This document shows, piece by piece, positions 34,254-45,332 of a DNA stretch of 64,000 bases. A program made the position numbers and the translations under genes. Origin of the DNA: Opisthorchis felineus (Eukaryota > Platyhelminthes > Trematoda > Opisthorchiida > Opisthorchiidae); the NCBI GenBank assembly GCA_004794785.1, contig SJOL01009432.1, positions 581,795 through 645,794 of the forward strand. Reading direction: 5' to 3'. The notes beneath the pieces were generated by a model. That model searched no databases. It worked only from the letters and a program-made list of their open reading frames with translations, and had not been told where the DNA came from. Positions within the stretch are counted from its first letter, which is position 1; each line of letters starts with the position of its first letter.

Positions 34254-34445
34254 TGTGGAAGTGGCTCAGTGGTTGGAGCGCGAATTCACTGACCGCAAGG
34301 TCCGTGGTTTGAACCCGACATCTGCATCTCGACTTCCCCTGTCTAGGCTTGGGCAACCTGGCATTATCCCAGCCCTCGTGTCTCCTTTGTGTGGAATGGC
34401 ATCTAGGCACCGAAAGGGTGTCACAGCTGAACGACTTCTCTCTGT
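34254..34445 (+). repeat. tRNA-derived SINE, family 1
   Basis: Well preserved: A box tggctcagtggttggagcgc, B box gtggtttgaacccg, body cccctgtctaggcttgggca and end caccgaaagggtgtcacagc. The short shared TCTCTGT on each side may be the duplicated target. Confidence 0.85.
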
Positions 34446-34879
34446 TTGTATGGGGAATTCTGTCAAATTGAATCATGGCACATTGGGACGGGTTGCTTAC
34501 CGTATCGGTTGCCATATAAGGATTATTTCAGTCCGTATTTCTTCACAGTACTGTGCTGATTCATAAGAAGCATACACGAACGTGATTGCATATCTGCATG
34601 GCGTGTTTACTCATCATAAACCTGTCCAAGCTTCCCATACTTTGGGTACCCAGTCACCGGAGCATGGAAGGACGGAATCCGAATGAAGTAACCTGTTTTC
34701 ATTTTCCGGAATTAATCCTCTCTGTTGCAACTTACTGTCTGCTTGCTTGTTTGAACCATCTGTCGCTTTTGATTTGTCTCCTCAACAGATAAAAAACTTG
34801 ATATGGAGGAGTGCTTGAGCTACGAAAACTAGGGTCAGTGACCTATGAATTATGTGGAGTGATATCTGAACGTACTCTC

Positions 34880-35885
34880 TGCCTGTCCCGGTTGAGTGTG
34901 AATGCTAGTTGAGTCATCAGCTTACCTTAGGTCGCTCTGGGTGGGATTCGCACAATCATTGCAATACTCCTCTCCCCCACGACCAAAAGCACTCCACACT
35001 ACCCTGCAGAAAACCATTTCTGATTCCCCAAAGTGGCTCTCTACTCCCGCTGCACATACTAGAATGAAGTCTTTAAATGGCTTTTGGGATTTACGGTCAT
35101 GTTAGGAAGTATAGGAGCCTTATGTAGCTCACTACTCCAAGCTTCCGATTTGGGCTGTTCCTTCACTTATCACTCAAACTTGTTCATGTGCAAACACAAA
35201 CGGAATGGTCGCTGTTTTCACGTGTTCAAAGCGTTGGTTTGCAATATTCGTGGTTTGAGCAGTAACGGTGCCTCAACCCCCCATGTCTTATCTTCCTCTA
35301 CCCCTTCTGTTCTATTCCTCACAAAGACCCGAACATGCTTCTATCGGTACTCTCCTCTTTCGCCTTACCCTGTCCACTGGTTCTTTCACACTTCAACACT
35401 ATCCTCAGACGTGGATTTCACCCAAACAACTGTCACCCTTTTTCAAACAACCCCATTTTACCCAACGTTCTGGAGCTCGTCCTGAACACTCCTGATCCTG
35501 AGGGCCATGCTCGCCTGTGCAACCACCAATATGGATTTGGCCCCGACCGCGCTACCGGCGACCCGTTGGCGTATGATTATCACGTGTCGTCATCTGTCCC
35601 AAACTCATTTGGGGAAACTGGACTGATTTGTATGAACGTTTCAAACACCTGATCGAACGTAGCATGAGGACCTGGCCAAACCACTAATGGGCGGTCTACG
35701 CCCTTTTTGGTTAACTGGATTGAAAACTTGGTAACGAATGAGCCCCACAAGTTGACTTCGTTTCTCAGATACACAATATTTAAAAAAAATTGTTTCGTTG
35801 CCAGACGAGTTTTTATTCAATCAGCGTCCGGGCATTCTCAAATTGCAGTGGCAATAACGTGCCACTGTGTATCAACGAGCCATAT
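34880..35885 (+). mobile_element. CR1-like LINE, 5' half (endonuclease and RT start)
   Basis: The frame segment LVCNIRGLSSNGASTPHVL with SVLFLTKTRT (35,235-35,330) is the start of the endonuclease (N-x-RGLSSN...LTETR). NHQYGFGPDRATGDPLAY and FGETGLICMNVSNT (35,523-35,650) match the RT block GFRP-x-RST-GDLLAY...GET...LDISKAFD. The element then breaks off, and its RT continues at 40,355 after a SINE and a Gypsy element. Confidence 0.7.
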
Positions 35886-35921
35886 CTTCGTAATGTGAGG
35901 AGATTTGGGAATCGTTAAAAG

Positions 35922-36100
35922 AGATTTCGTCCTTTAAGCAAAGTCAAGGCATGCCGAAAAACATAGAATCACTGTACAGCTGTTTCATCCTTATTTGGAA
36001 TCATCAGCAATGCGCATCTCACGAAACCCCAGGGAGTCTCAAGCCCGCGACATCCCGGCTGGTAGTCTGAACACTTAACCGTTCGGCCGCTCGTGGCTCT
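35922..36100 (-). repeat. tRNA-derived SINE, family 2
   Basis: Shares the whole layout with copies at 53.9 and 63.1 kb: agatttcgtcct at the left edge, then gtacagctgtttcatcctta, and the complement of a tRNA head at the right. The head is degraded here (B box complement tctcaagcccgcga). Confidence 0.75.
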
Positions 36101-36216
36101 TGAGACGAACAGAAACTTAATGTGGACGAGAAAATGCCACTTGCGGCTATTTCCAGCTGGTACACGGATCGCGAGTTGGTCGGAGGGCGGAATTCTATCA
36201 AATGGGCGTGTAAAGT

Positions 36217-36675
36217 TTAGGATGTTGATAGGCTGATAGACGAAATTATCAGCCTAGGACAACTATCAGGTCGGTCAGCAAAATAGTATTCGAAGACAAT
36301 GAATGAAGAACAGACACCTCGAAGAATATGTTTGTCTCCTTTTCGTGAACTAAGGGTGAAATGAAAAAAGTCCACATAGCTACCAAATGGATGGAAGAGA
36401 ACAACTGGATGATTTACTTTTATCAGGCATAACTTGTCTGTCCACTGTGATAAGACAGACGAGAGATAAACGCCTGGGCCGAGAGATTTATCATTATCCG
36501 GCGATGAATCTGTGAAACGTAGTAGAGCCAAGTCCAACGTACATCGATTGCTTCGATGAGCAAACCGGAAGAGGTTATAGAAGACAGCAACTTTCAGGAA
36601 GTGTGCCACAGTACAACCTTCGTCATTAACTTGGTATGGCTTGACAGGCGGCAGCTGGACGATCTTCACTTTCAA
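36217..36675 (-). other. Orphan open frame of 152 codons
   Basis: An uninterrupted minus-strand frame, aromatic-rich (phenylalanine-heavy), without a recognised domain. Its length is unusual for this AT-rich region. It lies in the DCTN3 intron next to transposons, so it may belong to an unrecognised part of one. No function assigned. Confidence 0.2.
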
Positions 36676-36740
36676 GCTCTGGGAAGGGTTTATTATAAAT
36701 GGTTTCCGCGTCTGAAGTGCGGAGGAAGTTGCGAAGCACC

Positions 36741-36820
36741 ATATATATATATATATATAGTATCAAATACATATCCTAGAATATATATATATATATATAG
36801 TATCAAATACATATCCTAGA
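36741..36820. repeat. Perfect tandem duplication of a 40-base unit with TA microsatellite
   Basis: Bases 36,741-36,780 and 36,781-36,820 are identical: each has a run of nine AT steps, then agtatcaaatacatatcctaga. The absence of any difference indicates a recent event. Confidence 0.95.
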
Positions 36821-37079
36821 TACACTCAGATAAACGCTCGCCTGAAAGCGCAGTGGTCTGTGGAGTTTACAAGAGTTCGTCCACATATCACACCCATCTG
36901 TGTTTGATAAGATCGCCTACTTCTGGGCCGTCCGCCTTCGCCAGCTCAATGTTTTCCCTTCCTCATATCCAAGCAACCCGTTTCGCAAGTGAATTCGGTT
37001 CCTCTTCTAATGACTCTGTCCACCTCTACGTCCTATGCACGAAACCTATGTGTTGCACGTAATATACCTTTAACCCATT

Positions 37080-40010
37080 TGTTAGGTTGATTGGGTATAC
37101 ATTCCACCCTTATTTCCCCAACGGCGTTTATTTTTTGCAAGGCTTTCATAATGCAACCGTAGAAGTATTTCTGACGTATTCTCCGTTGATTTAACCGCTT
37201 TGGACGCGAATACGCTGACAGTAGTAGGTAGAAATGTGCTTTGGCGCACGGTATCATAATGACGGTGGTAATGTGTCCCGCTGCTCCAAAAACATGAGGT
37301 ACAGATTCTCTCTCGCGTTTTGAGCCTTCGTAGCAACAACTTTGACTGCTTCCATCGCTGACCCCGCGTTGCCATTTGATTGACTGTAGCAAGGATTGCT
37401 GCTTTCATGCTGAAAGCACCCCTTTTCTGAGAAGGCTTTAAACTCCATGCTTGCCAAGTGGACCCATTATCCTGCAAAATGAGACCTCAAAAGGCTTAGC
37501 ATTGGTGCGGTCCTGGTGCCGATCAGCTGATCGACTTTAAAATACATCCTTGTAGCAGTCACGTACTACGAAGTAATGTTTCCAATTGTATTCGAAGATG
37601 TTCGCTGTTACTAGCTGCCATGGGTGGCCCGTTTTGTTCTTCCCTATGTATCGTGTCAGTCATTCGACAGATTGTGTATCCTGAGACGTAGTTGCTGATA
37701 TAGCTGGTCACTCTGGGCCAAAAATAGAATTCTCAGGCCTTTTGGGCGCTATATTATGCGACAATTAGACATTGCGCATCTATTCCTTTCGGAAACCACT
37801 CAGCATACGCGGTCGTTCACCTTTGAATGTCATTTCGATTGTATGCCGGTCCTTGAAGTTCCACTTAGCACTACTCTGTCGGTGGCCTCTCTGGTCTCTT
37901 TCAACTTCACGTGTTGGAACTCGTGGAACTGGTAATAACAGAACTCACCACCACTCTTGATTCTCGCTATCTTTTTGTTTGTGAGCTCTGTTAAGTGTAT
38001 CGTCGATGAATATCTGGCTTCCTTATTGCTATTAAAGCTTGTAGTTGAACGTTTTTGTTCTTATCATTCTTTACAAACGTTTCGGCACTTCACTTAGAGG
38101 TTTTCTGATGCTGAAAAGTAGGGGTTCATTATCCGTAATCCCCACCACATTTCTGTCAAATGTATAGGTGTTGAAACGTTCTAGGATGAACACAAATGCC
38201 AGCATTTCCTTTTCTATTTGTGCATAGTTCCGTTCAGCATTAAATAGGCTGTGACTTCCGTAGTCTATTGGTATGCCTTCCTGAGGCAGTACTGCTCCCA
38301 AACCGCATTGAATGAGTAGCTGCTGATTTGGAACTTAGTAAGCTAAAACAAGTTCTTCCTGAACGGATTGCTTCGTGTACTCGAATGCCCTGTGCTGCTC
38401 TTCATGTTATTTCCACGGCGCGCTCTTGTGCGTCTGGCAGCGAGTTGGCTGCATCGAATCTGCCAACTTTGTTAGAAAACAAGTATGATCGGCTGTGACG
38501 TTCGACCCGAGAATATCATTTTGTATAGGTATTTGTGGGGTTGTACCGATTTTCTCCGGATCTGCGCGTTCATGGGAAGTAACCGAATCAGCCCGGTGTT
38601 TCACTTTATCTGGAGACAGACAAATATCTTGTTCGACACAACGATTGAGAAAGCAGTCTAAGTTGGCGTGGTGACCCTCCGTTGTTCGTACGGATATTAG
38701 TGCGCCCTTAGCAACGCAGGTTGGTCCTGGAGGTTCGCCTAACCAATCATTTTGTGAAGTATCTCGCCAGACACAGTCAACCCGGATGGGAGATGTAGCC
38801 ATCTAAATCGATCGGAAGGGATACCGAACCTAGTGAGGTATCTTGATTGGTCATCGAGTCTCAGTTACCACAAGCGGACGATAAGACCTCGTGATTAGGT
38901 TTGCCTGACATAGTTCTGGGAGTTTATCATCTAGCTCAGAGATTCCGTAAGGTTCAGGATGCAGTACAGAATTCAACGGCTTGGGATCAATGCAGAATTG
39001 CAGTTTGCCCGATTTCTTCATAACTACTGCTGTTAGACTGGCCCATTCTGTCGATTCATCAACTGCCGCTATGGTATCCAACGTCGTCAGGCGATTGAGC
39101 TCGACAAGCAGCTTTTTTCCTAGCGCTGTTGGAACTCCTACTAACAGTGCTACGGCAACCGCACCAGCTGCGACGAACGAGTCGACTTTTCCTGGTAGAC
39201 AACCTGGTTCATCAGAAAAAGTGGAGGCCTGTTTCTCACAATTAATGCTAACGAACATCAATTCCGCAATGATTAAAAAACCAGTAATTGGCATCAGATT
39301 TCCTTTTGTCGCCAAGAATTCTAGGGTATGTTGTCCGTCATCATGGTTTCTCACATTCAGGCACGTCTTTTCGACTGCTTTGGAACATGCGCTGTTCAAC
39401 ACTTGTAGGTTCAAGTTCACAAGCAATAACAACAGACCTCGGGTATAGTAGTCATGGATGATGTTCACGGAATCACCTGAATCCGACTGAAATTGGTAGT
39501 ACAAGTCTTCGACAAACAGGTCAGCATAGATTCCCGTCGACCGGGTGCTTCTCACTCCGTTGATATCATATTCCGCTGATTCCGCCTCGACCATTTCAGG
39601 GGCAGTTGATCGGCACTTAGTTGCAAAGTAATTTTGCTTACCGCATTTGGTGCACGTTTGCCTCAATGCCGGACGCCTCCCCGTTACTTGCGGGTGTGTA
39701 GTCCCGCAAAAACCGCAAGCCGCTCTATACCTCATCGTAACTGTATTTGGCTCCGTTGGACCAGTAACCGCAGGTTCACTGCGGCATATATTGATGTACT
39801 GACAGCATTTCTGAAGTCTTTGTGATCTCTTCCTCACAAATGCCCAGAATGATACGGTCTCGAATTGGGCTTTCTTTCATGCAGCCGCGAAGCTTAAAGG
39901 ACTTCGTGAGGTCCTTTAGCATCAAAAACTACTCAACACTGGCAACTGGTATCGGCGAAAAATCTTGGATCGTTTACCTGTTCCAGACGGTATCCTAATT
40001 TGGTGGTCAC
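37080..40010 (-). mobile_element. Ty3/Gypsy LTR-retrotransposon pol remnant
   Basis: Read from 40,010 down. A gag end (SPIRDRIILGICEEE-like, about 39,870) is followed by a zinc knuckle CTKCGKQNYFATKC (39,613-39,654) and a protease with SDSG in place of DTGA (near 39,475). The RT start shows EWASLTAVVMKKSGKLQFCI. Distal RT shows HHANLDCFLNRC and DICLSPDKVKHRADSV (38,590-38,680). RNase H shows FNAERNYAQIEKEMLAF (38,190-38,245), and the integrase end CYSQSNGNAGSAMEAVK (about 37,345-37,395). Most of the central RT, with the YxDD site, is missing or unreadable. No LTRs were identified. Inactive. Confidence 0.82.
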
Positions 40011-40354
40011 GATTGATTGATCCCTTAGATCTTCATTACCTTTGAATGATGGTGCAATTTTTATGGACCGAACGGTTTCAACTTCATGCCGAAACATTGC
40101 CAGCTGGTGTTCTTTTGATTCCGGTTGAAGGTACTCAAAATTCGGAAGTCATCGTAGCTGACGCCATGTCAAATAAGTCGTTTCGTCGGCAGATAGGTCT
40201 ACCCAGTCACCGTCCAAGTGATCCGAAATTACAGAGGTACAAACATACTACTGTGTATCACCGACCCTTCCAAAGATATTCTTTTCTGACCAGTAGCATA
40301 ACTGCATTTGGCACACCTGGTGATCCCAGTTCATAGATTTTACAAGATTACGAC

Positions 40355-41255
40355 ACAGCATCAACGCGGGAGTTCCGCAAGATTGCATTGTATCTCCCAG
40401 TTTGTCCACTGTTCGTAAAACATTTACTCTCAGCCGTCTCTGGCTGTATGAATGCATTTGCTGACGACACTACTCGTCCCAGGTACTACTCCCAGCGATT
40501 TCTCTTACCTCAGTTAAGTGAAGACCGCATGTAGACCGTCAGCATACTGAACGCTGACTTTGCTACCATTCACGACCGAGTGCAGGTGTGTTCAACCCTT
40601 CCAAATCTCTACATATCCACCTCTCCCTTCACCGTTGCACCTTCGGCTGCGCTCCATCCATCTACTCTAGCCCGAACCCCTTGTCTTCCGCTTGTTCTCT
40701 TCGTCTACCATTTTCTAGCAATCTTTCCTGGTCGTTGCATGTAAAAAGCTTGTGATTTAAGCCTCCAGAAAAGTGCGATTTTTATTCCGTTCCCAGGAGT
40801 CCTTCAACTGTCGACCATTCTTTATTTATAAATTTCGGAATCTTCTCTCCATGGAATATTGTTGTCACATTTAGGGTGAGATCCGTCTACCTACCTTTCA
40901 CCCATGGACCACGTGTCTGATTGTTTGCTCTCCTCTGACCGATGACCTATCCTCTTTCCTCCTTCATGACGTAGCATCCTGTTTTCATTTTCATCGATAT
41001 TATCACAGTAAGAGTTCTTGTGACCTATCATCTACTCCACTTCTAATCATACGCTTGTACAACTTGCCGCTTTGCTTCCAGCCTCTTATTTTCTCAAAAA
41101 CTCTTCGTTTTCCTTTAGAACCACACTACTGTAGGACACTCCCAGTTTCCGTCTTATCGATTTCCCACAATACTCAATTATTTGTAAATAGCGTTGGCGC
41201 TCACCGGTCCAATCCTTACTGTTTTGTTTGAGACTATTACTTTTTCATGTCTTTT
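40355..41255 (+). mobile_element. CR1-like LINE, 3' half (RT core and tail)
   Basis: SINAGVPQDCIVSPSL (40,357-40,404) is the GVPQG-x-x-LSP block. NAFADDTTRP (40,451-40,480) has the catalytic ADD pair. NADFATIHDRVQV and SMEYCCHI-type segments follow (40,550-40,880). The tail contains FLLHDVASCFHFHRYYHSKS, and RTLPVSVLSI near 41,130-41,165. The + strand is strongly pyrimidine-rich. It continues the 5' half at 34.9-35.9 kb. Confidence 0.7.
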
Positions 41256-42255
41256 GAATTTCTCCGTTTCTTGTGTGGCTTTTACGTACTTCCATTATCC
41301 TTACGAGGACTCCCTGATTGTGGACTCTCCTTTCCCCTATAGTGCGTTCCGTGAGTAGTAAAAAAACTATTTGGTTACCCTGAATTTAACTATGCATGCA
41401 GTTCGGGTTTATGTGCATGACCAAAGGATTTTCCAAGACATGTTACGCAGCTGCGGTTTGTTTGGGGGTAAGAAAATGTGAAAGGAGCTCTAAGAAAACG
41501 GCTGTAAAACTTCGCTCGGTGTGCCCTTTGCTAATCAATCACTTAATCGTACTGTTTGAGAGAACACCCCCCTGAAGATCACTTCTAAGGCATATTTTGA
41601 TCGAATTCTCACTACGGTGACCCGGCCACATGCATGTTATGGATTGCAGTTCTCCCTGAACAGCGCTTGGCGACATGGCCTGCGCACATCTCACTCCATT
41701 CTTATCTCCAACGCCAACATTGGAGAGCAAACTTTATTCAGTTCATCTTCCTGTTTGCGAGGTACATGCTCGAAGCCCTGTAATGTGCGCTGTTAACGCA
41801 CTGGTCTACATCATTCCGATGCAATATATCATAGTAAGGACTAGATCTCGAACGGTGGAGTAAGAACATTCTCTCGGTAGACCAGGACATTACATCGAAG
41901 ACTGATTCCTACTCTCCACCAAAACGGGTTCTTCATTTACAGGAAATTTCTGACGTTGGCACGGATTCTTTATCTTTTTCAAAATCCATGTCATCTATGA
42001 GCAAAAAGAGTCAGCTGCTTCGTCTGTTCGGTAATTAACCAGGAGGTATTGATCTTCCAAACAGTGCGGGTTGTGAATCGACCGAACAGTTCTAAGAGCA
42101 CGCGAACCAGAAATGCATGGTGTGATAATATAGGTCAGTTTATCCGTTTACACCCAAATTTGTGACATAAAGATGGTACACTGGGTTCAGCTTGGTGCTT
42201 AATTAAATCCAAGCTCATGCAAGTTTGCTCAAGATCTTTTGTTTATGGATGTCAG
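41256..42255. other. Intronic stretch without recognised element
   Basis: Nothing recognisable. A few T-rich tracts near its start may be the 3' untranslated part of the preceding LINE. Confidence 0.35.
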
Positions 42256-42264
42256 TCAATTTAA

Positions 42265-42445
42265 ATAATCGTTCAGCTGTAACATCCTTTCGATGGGCAG
42301 CTGCCATGCTATTCGAAGTAAACACGAGGGCTGAAATGCAGCCGGATTGCCCAAGTCTAGACAGGAACAGTCGAGATGCCTGGGTTGGGTTTGAACCACG
42401 ACCTTCGTCAGTTAGTTCGCACTTTGACCACCGAAACATCTCGAA
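42265..42445 (-). repeat. tRNA-derived SINE, family 1 (diverged)
   Basis: Complement shows the tail-side block (gttcagctgtaacatcctttcg), the body (gcccaagtctagacagg) and the head with B box complement gggtttgaaccacga. It is diverged relative to the copies at 13.1 and 34.3 kb. Confidence 0.75.
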
Positions 42446-43184
42446 CTGGAATTGGAACAAATATGTGTTTGATACCCGATAATGTTTTGATGCACTACTC
42501 GAAAATAAATTACGCTTTCCTGACTATCATCTGGTCTTTCGCTACGACGCCGCGGTTATTATGGTCGGCTATCTTGGTTTGCATTTTACCTAGTGAAACT
42601 CAATTCGTTTTCTGTTTGCGTAAAGTGGTGAATAACTGAGACCGTTCGCATTTCAAAATGATTGAGCAATCTGTAGTTGCACTGTAAGTAGGAACACTTT
42701 CGAAATCAGACATATCATACATAATAACGCAACTTTTTATTTCCCTGAATGAGCTTTTCTTCATTTTCCTTTCACAGTGGACCTTTTTGGATGTCTTTCT
42801 CCAGATGGTCTCCCCAGAGGAGGACAACTGTGCGACAGCACACCCTTTTATATTCCATTCTCAGTGATCTTTAAAAAACGCTGATAACCTCTATAGGAAT
42901 CTTTCGTGTTGACACACAAGCCTGTGCCTCATCTCCAACTACGTGGAAACATTCTCCTTCAAATGGACATTTTGATACCCCTCGAGAATTCAAATCCATT
43001 AGGCTTTTAACTATCGAATGAAGACAATTTTTTGAATGGTATTTTGCACGCCCTATACGTCGGTGAACTTTTTTGTCGGCTGCGTTTGCATCATCCCATT
43101 GTAGGCTATAGGAATATTACTGATTTTTGGCTGAAATCGCAATAAAATTAAAAGCAAACTCCTCCCTTTTTCCCTCTTCTACAG

Positions 43185-43428
43185 AAAAAGAAAAGCTAGA
43201 AAATATGGCTGCCTCCTTGGAAAACATCCGACAACTGGCCAACGTTCTAAATCATCCTTCTTTCAGAGGTAACTTTGTCTCCACCTGCTGAGCTCTTTTC
43301 TTCTGGTAGATTTAGCCAGTTTGAGAAAGAAACTCAATGAGTTGAATCTCATCTACGTTTATCAAAAACAACAGTCCGAGCAGCTAATAACGGCCTCACA
43401 AGCGCTCCTGGCCAACTACTATGATCTG
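43185..43428 (+). CDS. DCTN3: Dynactin subunit 3 (p24), exons 4-5 (3' end not found)
   Basis: Exon 4 is 43,185-43,268 and exon 5 43,310-43,428, separated by a 41-base GT-AG intron. The phase from exon 3 is kept (the first codon is split G|AA, the next junction G|AT). Residues EKLENMAASLENIRQLANVL and then LRKKLNELNLIYVYQKQQSE with QALLANYYDL match the second helical part of p24, where the human protein has VPEHAARLQRLAQIHIQQQ and LLEEYN. Together with exons 1-3 this gives 157 codons; the human protein has 186, so one further exon of about 30 codons is expected. A GT donor closes exon 5 at phase 0. A weak candidate last exon follows the acceptor at 44,735 (only 7 codons before a stop), which is too short on its own. 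Confidence 0.85.
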
Positions 43429-43430
43429 GT

Positions 43431-45325
43431 AGGTGTTATTCCACTCGTCATATTCCACTACGCATATTTTTTACGCGTTTCGGGGTCCTTGCCACGCACT
43501 TTTGCCCCAATTTCAACGATACCCGTTGTTTTTTATACACGGTCACGTGTATTCGCTGATGGGGCAGGATTCATTCCCAAAACACGACAGACTTGTGCGT
43601 CCGTTCGGTGCTCGACTATCGGTTGCTAATGTCTTGTGGAACATCTGTCCGTAGACCTCGATACTACCGACCCCAAAATTACTACCCAATTCCAAAACAA
43701 TTGAAATTTACTGTTTATAACTGTCTGTATCAAAACGAAGTCCGGAGTGTTCATGAGAGACTCCGAAAGTGTGACGGTTGTCATGCTTTCGAAACGAATC
43801 CATTGCACGAACCATTTGAGCTGTTTGGTTTTGTCCCTGTGGTTCCATTTCCCCACGTGAAAAGCGGATACGACCGAAATTCGCCACCAGTGACTGCAAC
43901 AACTGAAGTCGTGTATCGTCTAATAGGTGCACTGATGGATTTTTAGGTTGTGTTGTCGTCGGATGACACCTAAGATTGGTGTGAAACACATTTCCATCCA
44001 CTAATGTGAAAAGCAGTATCAGAGGACAAGTTTTTCACGATGGTGCGTGTTCGCGTACTCTTGTCAACCACAAACGTATGATATGAGACTGACATTGGAA
44101 GTCGAGAATTAAACGTGAGAGGAGGGTGGCTGGGCAGTCTTGAGGCTTGATAAATGCAACGTTACAGTCAGGTCCTTTTGAACAAACAGGCCCGGTTTTC
44201 TGTATCGTTCTGAATATGACCTTCAGGAACGTCGACGAAAAATGAGGCCGATGAGTCGTCCTAACCTATTCGAAAGATGAGTGTTTGTTGATAGTGGGGT
44301 GAGCAGGGTGTATTGTCTGCCGATTGAAGGTGTTGTAGCTCATTCAGCGTGACGCGTCGTGCGTAAGACATTGAGATACACGTATTTCGGACGCACCTTT
44401 TCTCAATATGAGCTTCACCAAAACTTCATCCAAAAATGAATTGCATTTATCTACAAACCATCTTAGTCACACGACAGGCTCAGCTGAACCTCAGCTGAAT
44501 CTCTCGTTTATAATAAACTCGTGAGCCTCTTGAAGAATGTCGAAGAGTCTTCAGCAACCTTTGTAATTAATGTCGGGACCATTACTCATTTCAGTTTCGC
44601 ACATAAAGCTGAAATTTGGGTGGTGACACCAAAAGCCCGGTCGACTGAACTAGTACAGGCATTATTCCGACGATATGTTTGTAATTGCACGTGAGAAAAA
44701 CAATGCAGATGGGATGTTTGTTTTCATTTCAGAAGCATCAAGCTAAACCAGAATGATAGAATTTTTTACGCGAAAATATGTATGTGCAAAGGCATTTCCA
44801 CTTTGATTGCTAGACATTACTGATGCAAGGTCTGAGTAATGAGAAGCAAACAGGACGTTGAGTGCACGTGGACAAAAGCGTGAGCATGCATGAAAGAAGT
44901 TATCTGAGGTACAACACATGCTTAAGAATGGAGCTGAGCTCGTCAGTGAAATGAATTCCTGACCTTGTTTGAAGGAATGAAGATCTTTTTGGGCAGGGGG
45001 AAATAGTCATAGACAATAGATGTCGAAATTAACTGGGGAAATCTCACCATGCCTGTATATGTTATGCAGTTTTAATTACGTGGTGTTTAATTATAATTTT
45101 TTTCAACGACGGTTTAGTGAAAACCCCATATTTTGACTAGTTGCATGGCAGTGAGTAGAGTCACTTGAACTTTCGCAAATTGGTAAACAAAAGCTATTCT
45201 GAATTCTTGCAAATGTCTATTCAGTACATTTGGCGGTGATATTTTTGCTTTCTGTCGATGAACCAGAATATTATCTAGAACTTTACTGTCAGTGTCGAAC
45301 AGTCCCCCTTGAGCTTTTCAGTATT
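43431..45325. other. Probable DCTN3 intron 5; no recognised element
   Basis: A 117-codon + frame (43,593-43,946) is open but unrecognised and does not resemble the missing p24 end. Acceptor-like tracts at 44,594 and 44,735 do not lead to a convincing exon. Confidence 0.35.
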
Positions 45326-45332
45326 CTCCGTT

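Larger units (their letters stand above)
27438..43184 (+). other. DCTN3 intron 3, 15.7 kb, packed with transposons
   Basis: Donor GTGAGT at 27,438 and acceptor CTACAG ending at 43,184. Joining the exons gives codon GAA across the junction and keeps the heptad-like helix. Inside lie an RTE copy, a Penelope element, four SINEs, a CR1-like LINE and a Gypsy element, none contributing to the host frame. The other introns seen in this gene are 34-41 bases, so this one is several hundred times longer. Confidence 0.85.

Noticed and set aside
43593..43946. 117-codon frame as the missing end of DCTN3
   Set aside because: Proline- and histidine-rich, not helical, and it does not join exon 5 in phase through an acceptor.
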